A stretch of DNA of 64,000 bases from Erwinia mallotivora (GTDB lineage: Bacteria > Pseudomonadota > Gammaproteobacteria > Enterobacterales > Enterobacteriaceae): assembly GCF_000590885.1 (NCBI RefSeq), contig NZ_JFHN01000045.1:310001-374000 (forward strand), given 5' to 3'. The notes under the pieces are model-generated. The model saw only the letters and a program-made list of their open reading frames with translations, was not told the DNA's origin and searched no databases. This document shows positions 1 to 8,635 of the stretch, piece after piece; positions within the stretch are counted from its first letter, which is position 1, and every line of letters begins with the position of its first letter. The position numbers and the translations under genes were made by a program.

Positions 1-725
1 TGCTGCTGAAGTGGATGATCTCTGAAGGTTACGGCGATCGCCGTACGCTGGAGCGCCGTATTCAGGGCATGGAGAAATGGCTGGCCGAGCCTGAACTGCT
101 GGAAGGCGATGCGGATGCGGAGTATGCCGCGGTGATCGATATCGATTTGGCGGAAATCAAAGAGCCGATTCTGTGCGCGCCGAACGATCCGGACGACGCC
201 CGCGTATTGTCTGATGTGCAGGGCGAGAAGATCGATGAGGTCTTTATCGGTTCCTGTATGACTAACATCGGCCACTTCCGTGCGGCAGGTAAGTTGCTGG
301 ACAGCCATAAGGGCCAGTTGCCTACCCGTTTATGGGTGGCACCACCGACCAAGATGGACGCGGCGCAGCTGACGGAAGAGGGCTACTACAGCGTCTTTGG
401 TAAGAGCGGTGCGCGTATTGAGATCCCGGGTTGTTCACTCTGTATGGGCAACCAGGCGCGGGTGAAGGATGGAGCGACGGTGGTTTCGACTTCTACCCGT
501 AACTTCCCGAATCGTCTGGGTAACGGTGCTAACGTGTACCTGGCCTCTGCTGAACTGGCTGCGGTCGCCTCTTTACTGGGCAAGTTGCCCACGCCGGACG
601 AATACCAGCAGTTTATGGATCAGGTTGATAAGACGGCGGTGGATACCTATCGTTATCTGAACTTCGACCAGCTGGCGCAGTATACCGAGAAAGCTGACGG
701 CGTTATTTTCCAGACGGCGGTGTAA
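1..725 (+). CDS. acnB: Aconitate hydratase B, C-terminal part (partial)
   Basis: This is the C-terminal end of AcnB, the main TCA-cycle aconitase (citrate to isocitrate, via cis-aconitate) and probably also a 2-methylaconitate hydratase. The frame is open from base 3, so the start lies outside the window. About 240 of roughly 865 residues are present. The iron-sulfur cysteines are visible in GSCMTNIGH and in CSLCMGNQ, and the protein ends in GVIFQTAV as in E. coli. The call is certain because alignment with E. coli AcnB is nearly gap-free. A clear terminator follows, and the gene that normally comes next (yacL) is displaced by about 14 kb of inserted DNA. Confidence 0.98.
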   Translation, partial: LLKWMISEGYGDRRTLERRIQGMEKWLAEPELLEGDADAEYAAVIDIDLAEIKEPILCAPNDPDDARVLSDVQGEKIDEVFIGSCMTNIGHFRAAGKLLDSHKGQLPTRLWVAPPTKMDAAQLTEEGYYSVFGKSGARIEIPGCSLCMGNQARVKDGATVVSTSTRNFPNRLGNGANVYLASAELAAVASLLGKLPTPDEYQQFMDQVDKTAVDTYRYLNFDQLAQYTEKADGVIFQTAV

Positions 726-790
726 GAAGCCTGCGGGCAGCTTGCGCGCTCAGGCGATGCAGAAGCAGTCTGACGCAATCTGTGTTTTGA

Positions 791-823
791 AAATCCGGGA
801 ATTATTTTTCCCGGATTTTTTTT
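791..823 (+). terminator. Rho-independent terminator of acnB
   Basis: A perfect inverted repeat (AATCCGGGAA, loop TTATTT, TTCCCGGATT) runs straight into a T-tract. It lies 66 bases after the acnB stop and marks the left backbone edge before the CRISPR leader. Confidence 0.9.
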
Positions 824-932
824 GTCTGTTTCCGGGGCGGAAGCTGATTTTATAAACGCTTCAGAGCTGCGTCGGTCATTGTCTGTTCAGCGATTACCGC
901 ATGTTGAAAAGAGAAAAATCGGGTGATGGAAA

Positions 933-1064
933 CAACCCTTTTTTTTACTGCAAATTTAACTGACTGATAAGAAATGGGATTTTTAAGGAGATGGAAAAGA
1001 GGGTATTTAAGCGATGGCGGTCAAATTTCTTTTTAAATCGGTGAGTTAAGCTTTATGCGCTACG
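933..1064 (+). promoter_or_regulatory. Leader of type I-F CRISPR array 1
   Basis: This is an AT-rich segment of about 130 bases immediately upstream of the first repeat. It opens with a CCC-T8 tract followed by ACTGCAAATTTAACTGACTGA. The sequence before array 2 opens the same way (CCC-T7, then CACTG, TTTTTAAC, TTGTTGA) and has the same length. Leaders carry the array promoter and direct new spacer insertion. The side is set by repeat decay: array 1 degenerates at its other end (1846-1873), so this is the young end. Confidence 0.75.
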
Positions 1065-1873
1065 GTTCACTGCCGTGCAGGCAGCTTAGAAATTCAGGAG
1101 CCGGAACAATTCAGGACGATCAAGGTTCACTGCCGTGCAGGCAGCTTAGAAAGCATCCAGCGTTTTGAATATACGCTTCCCCCCTGTTCACTGCCGTGCA
1201 GGCAGCTTAGAAAAACACTGGTCGCGGAAAAATCTAGGGTTCCGGGTTCACTGCCGTGCAGGCAGCTTAGAAAAGCAGCCGTGGCTGTTCAGTAGGAGCA
1301 AGGAAGTTCACTGCCGTGCAGGCAGCTTAGAAATGAACTCAGCTTCAAAACCTGCCAGCGGCGTGGTTCACTGCCGTGCAGGCAGCTTAGAAATATAACT
1401 GGATCGTCAGCAAACTTAACAAAATGTTCACTGCCGTGCAGGCAGCTTAGAAATACGTTATCCGGGCGCTCAAAACTGCGATTACGTTCACTGCCGTGCA
1501 GGCAGCTTAGAAAGCGTAGAGCATGTGCATGGCGTAGCTGTGCCGGTTCACTGCCGTACAGGCAGCTTAGAAAGACAAAACAGCAGATAGTGTGCAGCCG
1601 GAGTTGTTCACTGCCGTACAGGCAGCTTAGAAATGAGAGACGACGCCTTCGGGCGGTAAACCCGTGTTCACTGCCGTACAGGCAGCTTAGAAATTCATCG
1701 AGCCTGAACTCGCCTAGCGCAACATGTTCACTGCCGTACAGGTAGCTTAGAAAATCATGATGCGGCTCAGAGACGCGCACGCCGTGTTCACTGCCGTACA
1801 GGTAGCTTAGAAACTTTTCTGTAGTCGGGACGGCGCTTTTTAAACATTCACTACCATACAGGCAGAGCAGAAA
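1065..1873 (+). CRISPR. Type I-F CRISPR array 1 (14 repeats, 13 spacers)
   Basis: Fourteen 28-base repeats start at 1065, 1125, 1186, 1246, 1306, 1366, 1426, 1486, 1546, 1606, 1666, 1726, 1786 and 1846. Spacers are 32 bases, except the second (1153-1185), which is 33. Each repeat has the I-F hairpin CTGCC/GGCAG and ends in CTTAGAAA. The first eight repeats have loop GTGCA and the following ones GTACA. Repeats 12 and 13 have GGTAG in the stem (a G-U wobble). The last repeat is degenerate in at least five positions, as expected at the leader-distal end. ORFs read through this array are artefacts of its 60-base periodicity. Confidence 0.98.
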
Positions 1874-2271
1874 CTCAGGTGAAACCAGACTGTAAATTCA
1901 ATTTAATCAATAATATATTTTTCTCATAAACAGCGCCTTCGGGAATGCCCCACAAAAATTGCTTTGTTTTAGTAAGGGCTATCACTAAAAATCGGTGCTC
2001 AGGGGAAAGAGGGGTGTTATCTGTAGAATCAGGCTCAAACATAGTGGCGCTAAAAACTGGCATAAAGCCAACGATAAAACACCCATACTGCATCATGCAT
2101 ACAAAACCCGATATCCCTCATTTTCAGCATCTTTCAAACTTATATTTGATATCCTGAAACAAGGATTTTGAGATAATAAAAAATCACCTTCTTTCTGATT
2201 TATTGATTATGTTAGTATTTTTATTGTATTTTTGAGATAACCTCATGCAAGAGTTGAGATAACTAAACATC
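1874..2271. other. Intergenic stretch after array 1
   Basis: The stretch is AT-rich with no convincing gene. A 73-codon minus-strand frame (1875-2096) overlaps a 70-codon plus-strand frame. Neither has a well-placed ribosome binding site or a recognisable domain. A damaged repeat-like end at 1846-1873 borders it on the left. Confidence 0.4.
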
Positions 2272-2412
2272 ATGGCTCAATTTAATCACTTTGAACTCTC
2301 GCTTCTGAATCCCAGTTTTGACTCCCTTCTGGTCGATGCGCTGACCGAACTGGAGTTACTCCGGCATCTGCGCCTGGAAACGGATGTTCAGCCTGTTCTT
2401 TTTTCGCGGTGA
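2272..2412 (+). pseudogene. Fic-family protein, N-terminal remnant
   Basis: A 46-codon frame starts [20 protein letters not shown] and contains [13 protein letters not shown] before ending VLFSR. The helical segment resembles the N-terminal region of Fic-domain AMP-transferases, as I remember it (an L-x-x-LE-x-LRHL-x-LE pattern followed by a hydrophobic PVLF). The HPFxxGNG catalytic part is absent, so this is at best a fragment left from a deletion. The 190 bases after it carry no recognisable frame and lead into the promoter region of the next gene. The family assignment is tentative. Confidence 0.35.
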
Positions 2413-2608
2413 CAGGCCATTAGCTGGGGTTCTGTAAGGTGAATTTGCAGCAGGATATACTGCGGTTTGTCCGTCCCAATAATAACCATGTAATCTGGTG
2501 GCTACATCATATACAGTTTGCTAAAGGGTCTGAGTAAAATAACCCTGTTTCTGTTTTGTCATTACCAAAGATAAAGGGAATTAAAATTTCGCTAAAAGGA
2601 AGAAATAA

Positions 2609-3535
2609 ATGTCATATCATAATCCACGGATATACCGTCTGAAAGGAACTGTTGGCAATTGTGGAGCCAATAATCCTGAGGACGTAACAAAAATACAGAA
2701 AATGATAATCAATGCCGGATACCGGCTTGCTACCGGAAGAACTGTCAGAGCAAATGGCGTATGTGGCCCGGAAACAAACCAGGCGATAATATGGTATCAA
2801 CGCCTGTTAACGTTATCCCCCGACGGGCTTGTTAATCCCACAGACAGTTTCTTTATGAAAGCGATTGAAAATGCGTACTCTCCGGGACAGCGGCCACAGC
2901 ATATATCGGGTTCTCTTTGGGTCGGTGAGGGACAGGTGACGTTTGATTCAGAAGGCGTTGATTATATTACTGCGGTGGAGCCATTCAGACAGCATGCTTA
3001 CCCAAATTTTTCCCGTATATTACACTGGCCTCCTAAATTCTCATCCGGTGTAACTCTTGGAAGAGGATACGATATGGGAAGACGCAGTCGTGGCGAGATA
3101 TACTCAACACTCAGCCAGGCGGGTATTGAGGAATATAAAGCTGTTATATGTTCAAAAGCATCACATCTGAAAGGTCGCCTGGCCGGGCAGTTTGTCAAGG
3201 TTTATGGCCCGCTTATCGGAGAGATTACACATGGTCAGCAAATAAGACTTTTTAAAATTGTTTACAGAGAAAAGCTTAATTATGCGAAAGATGTATATTC
3301 AAGAAATTCACGTCATGTTCCTGACGCACTGACCTGGTATAACGTGGATAAAATAATACGGGATGTTTTTGTTGATACAATTTACCAGGGGAACAAGACT
3401 GCACCAGAGATGGTGAAAATAATGGCGCACGGTGGGACCCGCACGGAGATAATGGAATATCTGAAAAACGATTCAATTTTAAGTGGCGACAGGCGAAGAA
3501 ATAATATAAGGATCAGGAGTCTGAAAAATGGTTAG
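2609..3535 (+). CDS. Peptidoglycan-binding, pesticin-like lysozyme (probable antibacterial effector)
   Basis: This 308-residue protein is predicted to cleave peptidoglycan glycan strands. Residues about 15-80 form a PG_binding_1-type domain (EDVTKIQKMI... VCGPETNQAI). From about 115 a T4-lysozyme/pesticin-like fold begins: VEPFRQHAYP holds a candidate catalytic Glu124, and SGVTLGRGYDMG holds Thr149 and Asp155. The Glu-Thr-Asp spacing (25 and 6) is close to that remembered for pesticin (23 and 6). There is no signal peptide, as in effectors delivered by a type VI machine or VgrG/PAAR partner; none of those genes is in the window. The start follows an AAGGA site. The gene overlaps the downstream inhibitor gene by 8 bases, which implies translational coupling. 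The function is inferred, not shown. Confidence 0.75.
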   Translation: MSYHNPRIYRLKGTVGNCGANNPEDVTKIQKMIINAGYRLATGRTVRANGVCGPETNQAIIWYQRLLTLSPDGLVNPTDSFFMKAIENAYSPGQRPQHISGSLWVGEGQVTFDSEGVDYITAVEPFRQHAYPNFSRILHWPPKFSSGVTLGRGYDMGRRSRGEIYSTLSQAGIEEYKAVICSKASHLKGRLAGQFVKVYGPLIGEITHGQQIRLFKIVYREKLNYAKDVYSRNSRHVPDALTWYNVDKIIRDVFVDTIYQGNKTAPEMVKIMAHGGTRTEIMEYLKNDSILSGDRRRNNIRIRSLKNG

Positions 3536-3989
3536 ATATTTTTTAAATTGTATTTTTGGTGCGGCATTATCAACGTTCGCCATCAATGTTTATGCTGAAT
3601 TAAATTCAGGTAGCATTGTTGAAAATAAAGAGGTTGCTGCATGTATAGCAAAAGGTGGTGACAATGACAGTGAATGCCTGAGTTCAGTAAGTAAAATGAC
3701 AGAAGCAAAATTAAATACAGCCTATCAGGATAAATTAAAAGAAATTTCAAATTACGATTACAGCCAGTGGTGGATGGGAGAAAAAAGACAGAGAGAAGAG
3801 ATGAAGGACGCTTTTATCCGCAGTCAGGAATTGTGGTTAAAGTATCGTCAGGACTACTGTAAAGCAGCCAGCGCCGGGGCTGAAGGCATCGACGGCTATA
3901 GCGCAATAGCGTTAAGCTGCCAGATTAACATGGCAATAAGACGTAGAGACGAAATCAGAATGGTCCATCCCGATCTTTCAGAGGGGTAA
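3528..3989 (+). CDS. LprI/DUF1311-family lysozyme inhibitor (probable immunity protein)
   Basis: This 153-residue protein has a signal peptide (about residues 1-23, ending VYA) and is therefore periplasmic or a secreted partner. The mature part fits the LprI-type DUF1311 family. It has Cys in ACIAKG, ECLSS, YCKAAS and SCQIN, an N-terminal helix (KLNTAYQDKLKEI), and a characteristic SQELWLKYRQDYC segment. Members of this family inhibit lysozymes. Its start lies inside the end of the lysozyme gene, so the natural reading is that it protects the producer from that enzyme. Codon use is AT-rich compared with the backbone, which suggests horizontal acquisition of the pair. Confidence 0.8.
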   Translation: MVRYFLNCIFGAALSTFAINVYAELNSGSIVENKEVAACIAKGGDNDSECLSSVSKMTEAKLNTAYQDKLKEISNYDYSQWWMGEKRQREEMKDAFIRSQELWLKYRQDYCKAASAGAEGIDGYSAIALSCQINMAIRRRDEIRMVHPDLSEG

Positions 3990-4046
3990 AACCCAGTTAA
4001 TTTTTACTGCATTAATCATTATCGATAAATAGTAAACCCTTATTTA

Positions 4047-4073
4047 AAAAACGTACCTGGTGTACGTTTTTGT
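4047..4073 (+). terminator. Terminator after the lysozyme-inhibitor gene
   Basis: Inverted repeat AAAACGTAC / GTACGTTTT with a five-base loop, running into T residues. It closes the lysozyme and inhibitor pair and separates it from cas1. The next 250 bases to cas1 hold no ORF and presumably contain the cas promoter. Confidence 0.75.
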
Positions 4074-4321
4074 AGCGTCAGGATCCAGCCCCGGTTTACG
4101 TACCGCTGAGGCGAGCTGATATCATACCCCTTACTGTTTCATCACTATATGGTAAAGCAGAATGATATCAGCTACGCAGAAAAGTTTTTTCGACAGTTTT
4201 TCCTTATTCATAGTCAGATCGTCTTTGATTACTGAAATGGAAGGCAGCTCGCAGATAAAAGAATATGAATATTTATACTATGATTCCTCAATAAGGAAAA
4301 ACAGTACAGGGAAAAGTTATT

Positions 4322-5299
4322 TTGGAATCAATTAAACCCTCCGATCTGGAAACCATATTACACTCCAAACGGAGTAATATTTATTATTTGCAATGTTGCC
4401 GGGTGCTGGTTAATGGCGGGCGCGTTGAATATGTCACAGAAGAGGGCAAACAGTCGCTTTACTGGAATATTCCCATCGCTAACACCACGGTAATTATGCT
4501 GGGGACGGGAACCTCGGTCACTCAGGCAGCAATGCGTGAATTTGCCAGAGCAGGAGTACTGGTGGGGTTTTGCGGGGGTGGCGGCACGCCTTTATATGCA
4601 GCAAATGAAGCAGAAACCACCGTTTCCTGGCTGACATCACAAAGTGAATATCGCCCTACAGAATATCTGCAACAGTGGGTGAGTTTTTGGTTTGACGATA
4701 GCAGCCGTCTTGAGGCAGCGAAATGTTTTCAGCGAACACGTATCAGTCAGATTCGCCAGCACTGGTCTGCCGATATCATCAGAAGAGAAGGCAAGTTCTC
4801 CTGTGAACCGCAGAAATTAACCATACTGTTGGATCGATTCGAAGAGAGTTTATCGCAAAGCCAGAACTCGCAGGATTTGCTGGCGCAGGAAGCAGTAATG
4901 ACCAAAGCGCTTTATAAACTGGCCGCGCAGACGGTTAATTATGGTGATTTCACGCGAGCAAAACGCGGTGGCGGGGTGGACGCTGCCAATCGTTTTCTCG
5001 ATCACGGCAACTATCTGGCTTACGGGCTGGCAGCCGTGGCATGTTGGGTAACTGGCTTACCCCACGGGCTGGCGGTATTACATGGTAAAACGCGACGTGG
5101 CGGACTGGTTTTTGATGTGGCGGATCTGATTAAAGACGCCCTGATTTTACCGCAGGCTTTTATTGCTGCCATGTCCGGAGAAGATGAGCAGGAATTTCGG
5201 CAACGCTGCATTCGTGGTCTGCAAAAGGCGGAGGCGCTTGAGGTGATGATTGAAACAGTGCAAAACAGTGCAGCAATGCTCAGTAAGGCGGCCAAATGA
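4322..5299 (+). CDS. cas1: CRISPR-associated endonuclease Cas1, type I-F
   Basis: Cas1 is the integrase that, with Cas2-3 in type I-F, inserts new spacers at the leader end. The 325-residue protein has the subtype I-F signature order: SDLETILHSKRSNIYYLQ, LGTGTSVTQAAMREFARAGVLVGF, then the metal-binding C-terminal half with HGLAVLHGKTRRGGLVFDVADLIKDA. The chosen start is TTG at 4322 with a CAGGGA motif upstream; the residues after it (ESIKPSDLETIL) match the usual I-F N-terminus. No upstream in-frame ATG is available, so the exact start is less sure than the gene. The stop overlaps the next ATG (ATGA). The frame is intact. Confidence 0.96.
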   Translation: MESIKPSDLETILHSKRSNIYYLQCCRVLVNGGRVEYVTEEGKQSLYWNIPIANTTVIMLGTGTSVTQAAMREFARAGVLVGFCGGGGTPLYAANEAETTVSWLTSQSEYRPTEYLQQWVSFWFDDSSRLEAAKCFQRTRISQIRQHWSADIIRREGKFSCEPQKLTILLDRFEESLSQSQNSQDLLAQEAVMTKALYKLAAQTVNYGDFTRAKRGGGVDAANRFLDHGNYLAYGLAAVACWVTGLPHGLAVLHGKTRRGGLVFDVADLIKDALILPQAFIAAMSGEDEQEFRQRCIRGLQKAEALEVMIETVQNSAAMLSKAAK

Positions 5300-8200
5300 A
5301 TATTCTGCTGGTTTCACAATGTCACAAGCGGGCACTGACAGAAACAAGGCGTATTCTCGATCAGTTTGCGGAACGTAAGGGGGACAGAACCTGGCAGACA
5401 GCTATCACCCTTGAAGGCCTGAATACCTTACGAAAGCTGTTAAAGAAAACGGCACGGCGTAACACGGCGGTAGCCTGCCACTGGATCAAATCCAGCAATC
5501 AAACGGAGCTGGTATGGATTGTCGGCAATCTGCGTCGGTTTAATCCTCAGGGAGCGGTTCCCACTGACACCACAGAACGTGATATTCTGAAAAATCACAG
5601 TGAAAATCAGTGGCACTGTGGTGAAAGTATCAGCCTGCTGGCGGCGCTGGCGGGCCTGTTTCATGATTTTGGCAAGGCTAACCAGCTGTTCCAGGACACA
5701 CTTAAGGGAGAAGGAAAACGTTTTCAGCCCTGGCGGCATGAATGGATATCGCTGCGCCTGTTCTGTGCATGGGTGGCTAACAGAACGGACCCGCAATGGT
5801 TAACCGCGCTCAGCCAGGTGACGGAGGAGGATGAGCAACAAATATGGCAAAACCTCTGCCAGGATCCTTATCCTCCTTATCAGAATCCCTTCATTAATCT
5901 ACCGCCAGTCGCCACCACCGTAGCGTGGTTGATTCTCTCTCATCACCGCCTGCCCGCCTGCTCTGCGGATACAGACTATCCGCCAGATATCACACGGATG
6001 TCTGACTGGCTGACCGGACAGCTGACGGCAGAGTGGAACTCGACGAACCACCTGCAAAACTGGACAAAAGAGGGGTTGGCCGCCGTCTGGCGTTTTCCGC
6101 ATGGCACGCCTTTGCGCAGCGCGGTCTGGCGTGAAAAGGCGAAAAAATTTGCTGGTCGTGCGCTGAAGTTACCTTCACTAAGCCGCTTTGGGGGGCTGGA
6201 TCACCGGTTCAGCAGCCATATGGCGCGTCTGGTTCTGATGCTGGCCGACCACCACTACTCCGCATTGCCCGCCACGACAGGCTGGCAGGCACCTGACAGT
6301 AAAATCTGGGCCAACACCTGTCAGCAGACAAAGGCGTTAAAGCAACGGCTGGACGAGCATAATATTGGAGTGAGCCAGAATGCTCTGCTGCTGGGCCGCT
6401 GCCTGCCGCAGTTGCGCACGACTTTACCGGCCATTACCCGACACAAAGGATTTAAACAACGCAGCAAAGAAGAGCGCTTTCGCTGGCAGGACAAAGCTTT
6501 CGAACTGGCAACATCGTTAGGTGAAAGGACAAAGGTACAGGGTTTTTTCGGCATCAATATGGCTTCCACTGGCTGTGGTAAAACTTTTGCTAATGCGCGC
6601 ATCATGTATGCGCTGGCGGATGAAAAACAGGGATGCCGTTTTTCCGTTGCGCTTGGCCTGCGTACCCTGACATTACAAACGGGTGAGGCGCTCAGAGAAA
6701 AACTGCATCTACAGGATGACGATCTGGCGGTGCTGATTGGTTCACAGCCGGTACGACAGCTGCATGATTTCTGGAGTAAAAAAGTCGCCATATCCTCTGA
6801 TGACAGCCATGACGCTGAAGAGGCGATCTTCGCAGAACATCAGTACGTCCGTTACGATGGCACGCTTGATGATGGACGCTTAAGCCAGTGGTTGCGCCGC
6901 TCCCCTGAACTGCATCAATTGATCAGTGCGCCGGTGTTGGTGAGTACTATCGATCATCTTATTGGGGCGACGGAAGGGACTCGTGGCGGTAAGCAGATTG
7001 CGCCGATGCTGCGCTTGTTAACTGCCGATCTGGTACTGGATGAACCTGACGATTTTGATAAAAACGACCTGCCAGCGCTATGTCGCCTGGTGAACTGGGC
7101 AGGTCTGCTTGGCTGCCGTGTGCTGCTCTCTTCCGCTACTCTGCCGCCTGATCTGGTGCAGGCGCTGTTCAGCGCTTACCGTGCGGGGCGAGCGGATTAT
7201 CAGTATGCCTGCGGTGAGCCAGACCTGCCGGTGAGTATCTGCTGTGCCTGGTTTGATGAATATGATTGCGCGCATCATGATATTACGGCGATCAAAAACT
7301 TTGTTCAGCATCATGATGATTTTGTCAAAAAGCGGGTGAGTAAATTACAGGACGCTGAGGTTCTGCGGCGGGGTGAACTGCTGGCGGTCAATCCGCCCAC
7401 GCCCCGTGAAAAAGACGTGCTGGACAGTATGGCCGCAAAACTGCTGAAAGCGATGCACAGTCTGCATACCCGTCATCATCAACGCCACAAATCAGGAAAA
7501 ACGCTGTCGGTCGGGCTGATCCGCATGGCAAATATCGACCCACTGGTGGCGGTCGCCAGGCGGTTACTGCAAACGGCGGCCCCGGAAGATTTTCGCCTGC
7601 ACTATTGTGTTTATCACAGCCAGCACCCGCTGGCGATGCGCTCGCAGATTGAACGACGTCTGGATGCCACGCTGACCCGCTACGATGAACAGGCTATCTG
7701 GCAGACTTCGGAGGTCAGTCATATCTTTGACACTCCCGAAAAACATCACCTGTTTGTGGTGCTGGCCTCACCGGTAGCGGAAGTGGGGCGCGATCATGAT
7801 TATGACTGGGCGATTGCTGAACCCAGCTCGGTTCGCTCACTGATCCAGCTTGCCGGGCGTATTCAGCGCCATCGCCGGAAAGAGTGCCAGTCTGCCAATC
7901 TCCTGATCCTGCAAAAAAATCGCAAAGCGCTTAAAAATGTTGAACTGGCTTACTGTCGGCCAGGATTTGAATCTGTCCGATTTCCACTGCGCAGCCACGA
8001 TCTCAACGCGATCCTTCAGCCATATCAGTATGAGGTGATGAACGCCATTCCCCGTATGCAGCGGCGTGATGATGAGCAGCCTGAAACCAATCTTGCCGCA
8101 CTTGAGCACACTGCCTTACAGGCCATGCTGATAAAACCTGAGCGGCCGGGGTATTACTACGCCGCACAGTGGTGGCGGGAACAGGCAACCTGGAGTGGTG

Positions 8201-8544
8201 AGCAGCAACGGATTACGCCGTTCCGGCGCTCGACACCTGAAGAGTTGTACTGCCTGTGGATGGAAGATGAAAGCGATTCGCCGTTATTTAAGTTTCCCGA
8301 TGTTGTTCCCGGCCAGTGGAAAGTCAGCGCGGATTTTCAGCCCTGTGAACTCCGTTTTGCCAGCGGCGTCAGTCCGTGGATAGCCGTTGATTATCTGCCA
8401 GTATATCAGCAGCTGGCGGATGAGTTACATATGGAGCTGCGGCAGGTTAGCCAGCGGTTTGGCGAAATCAACCTGGCTGAAAAGCGAGGTGATGAGCGGT
8501 GGCTTTATCATCCGTTGCTTGGCGTGTTTGGCGCACTCGACTGA
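5296..8544 (+). CDS. cas3: Cas2-Cas3 fusion nuclease-helicase, type I-F
   Basis: The 1082-residue fusion is typical of subtype I-F. Residues 1 to about 95 form the Cas2 domain (MNILLVSQCHKRALTETRRI). An HD nuclease domain follows, with LAGLFHDFGKA (His-Asp at 123-124). The superfamily 2 helicase has Walker A STGCGKT (near 425), the DExD-type box LVLDEPDDFD (near 582), LLSSATLPP and a late QLAGRIQRHRR motif. It degrades DNA unwound after Cascade binding and supports spacer acquisition with Cas1. Translation is coupled to cas1 through the ATGA overlap. All motifs are intact. Confidence 0.97.
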   Translation: MNILLVSQCHKRALTETRRILDQFAERKGDRTWQTAITLEGLNTLRKLLKKTARRNTAVACHWIKSSNQTELVWIVGNLRRFNPQGAVPTDTTERDILKNHSENQWHCGESISLLAALAGLFHDFGKANQLFQDTLKGEGKRFQPWRHEWISLRLFCAWVANRTDPQWLTALSQVTEEDEQQIWQNLCQDPYPPYQNPFINLPPVATTVAWLILSHHRLPACSADTDYPPDITRMSDWLTGQLTAEWNSTNHLQNWTKEGLAAVWRFPHGTPLRSAVWREKAKKFAGRALKLPSLSRFGGLDHRFSSHMARLVLMLADHHYSALPATTGWQAPDSKIWANTCQQTKALKQRLDEHNIGVSQNALLLGRCLPQLRTTLPAITRHKGFKQRSKEERFRWQDKAFELATSLGERTKVQGFFGINMASTGCGKTFANARIMYALADEKQGCRFSVALGLRTLTLQTGEALREKLHLQDDDLAVLIGSQPVRQLHDFWSKKVAISSDDSHDAEEAIFAEHQYVRYDGTLDDGRLSQWLRRSPELHQLISAPVLVSTIDHLIGATEGTRGGKQIAPMLRLLTADLVLDEPDDFDKNDLPALCRLVNWAGLLGCRVLLSSATLPPDLVQALFSAYRAGRADYQYACGEPDLPVSICCAWFDEYDCAHHDITAIKNFVQHHDDFVKKRVSKLQDAEVLRRGELLAVNPPTPREKDVLDSMAAKLLKAMHSLHTRHHQRHKSGKTLSVGLIRMANIDPLVAVARRLLQTAAPEDFRLHYCVYHSQHPLAMRSQIERRLDATLTRYDEQAIWQTSEVSHIFDTPEKHHLFVVLASPVAEVGRDHDYDWAIAEPSSVRSLIQLAGRIQRHRRKECQSANLLILQKNRKALKNVELAYCRPGFESVRFPLRSHDLNAILQPYQYEVMNAIPRMQRRDDEQPETNLAALEHTALQAMLIKPERPGYYYAAQWWREQATWSGEQQRITPFRRSTPEELYCLWMEDESDSPLFKFPDVVPGQWKVSADFQPCELRFASGVSPWIAVDYLPVYQQLADELHMELRQVSQRFGEINLAEKRGDERWLYHPLLGVFGALD

Positions 8545-8635
8545 GTGCGTATAAAAGATCGGGCAGCAAAAATTTTCAATTACGGTCAATTATGATATCC
8601 ATAATTTATTGAAATATAAGGTTAAGGAGTAAACC

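Noticed and set aside
1165..1780. Open frames with VHCRAGSLE- and FLSCLYGSE-type repeats on both strands
   Set aside because: They are translations of the CRISPR repeats of array 1; the 60-base period is divisible by three, so frames stay open. They are not genes.
4000..4320. Possible extra repeat or anti-CRISPR gene upstream of cas1
   Set aside because: No I-F repeat and no supported ORF found in this interval, only a terminator and AT-rich promoter-like sequence.
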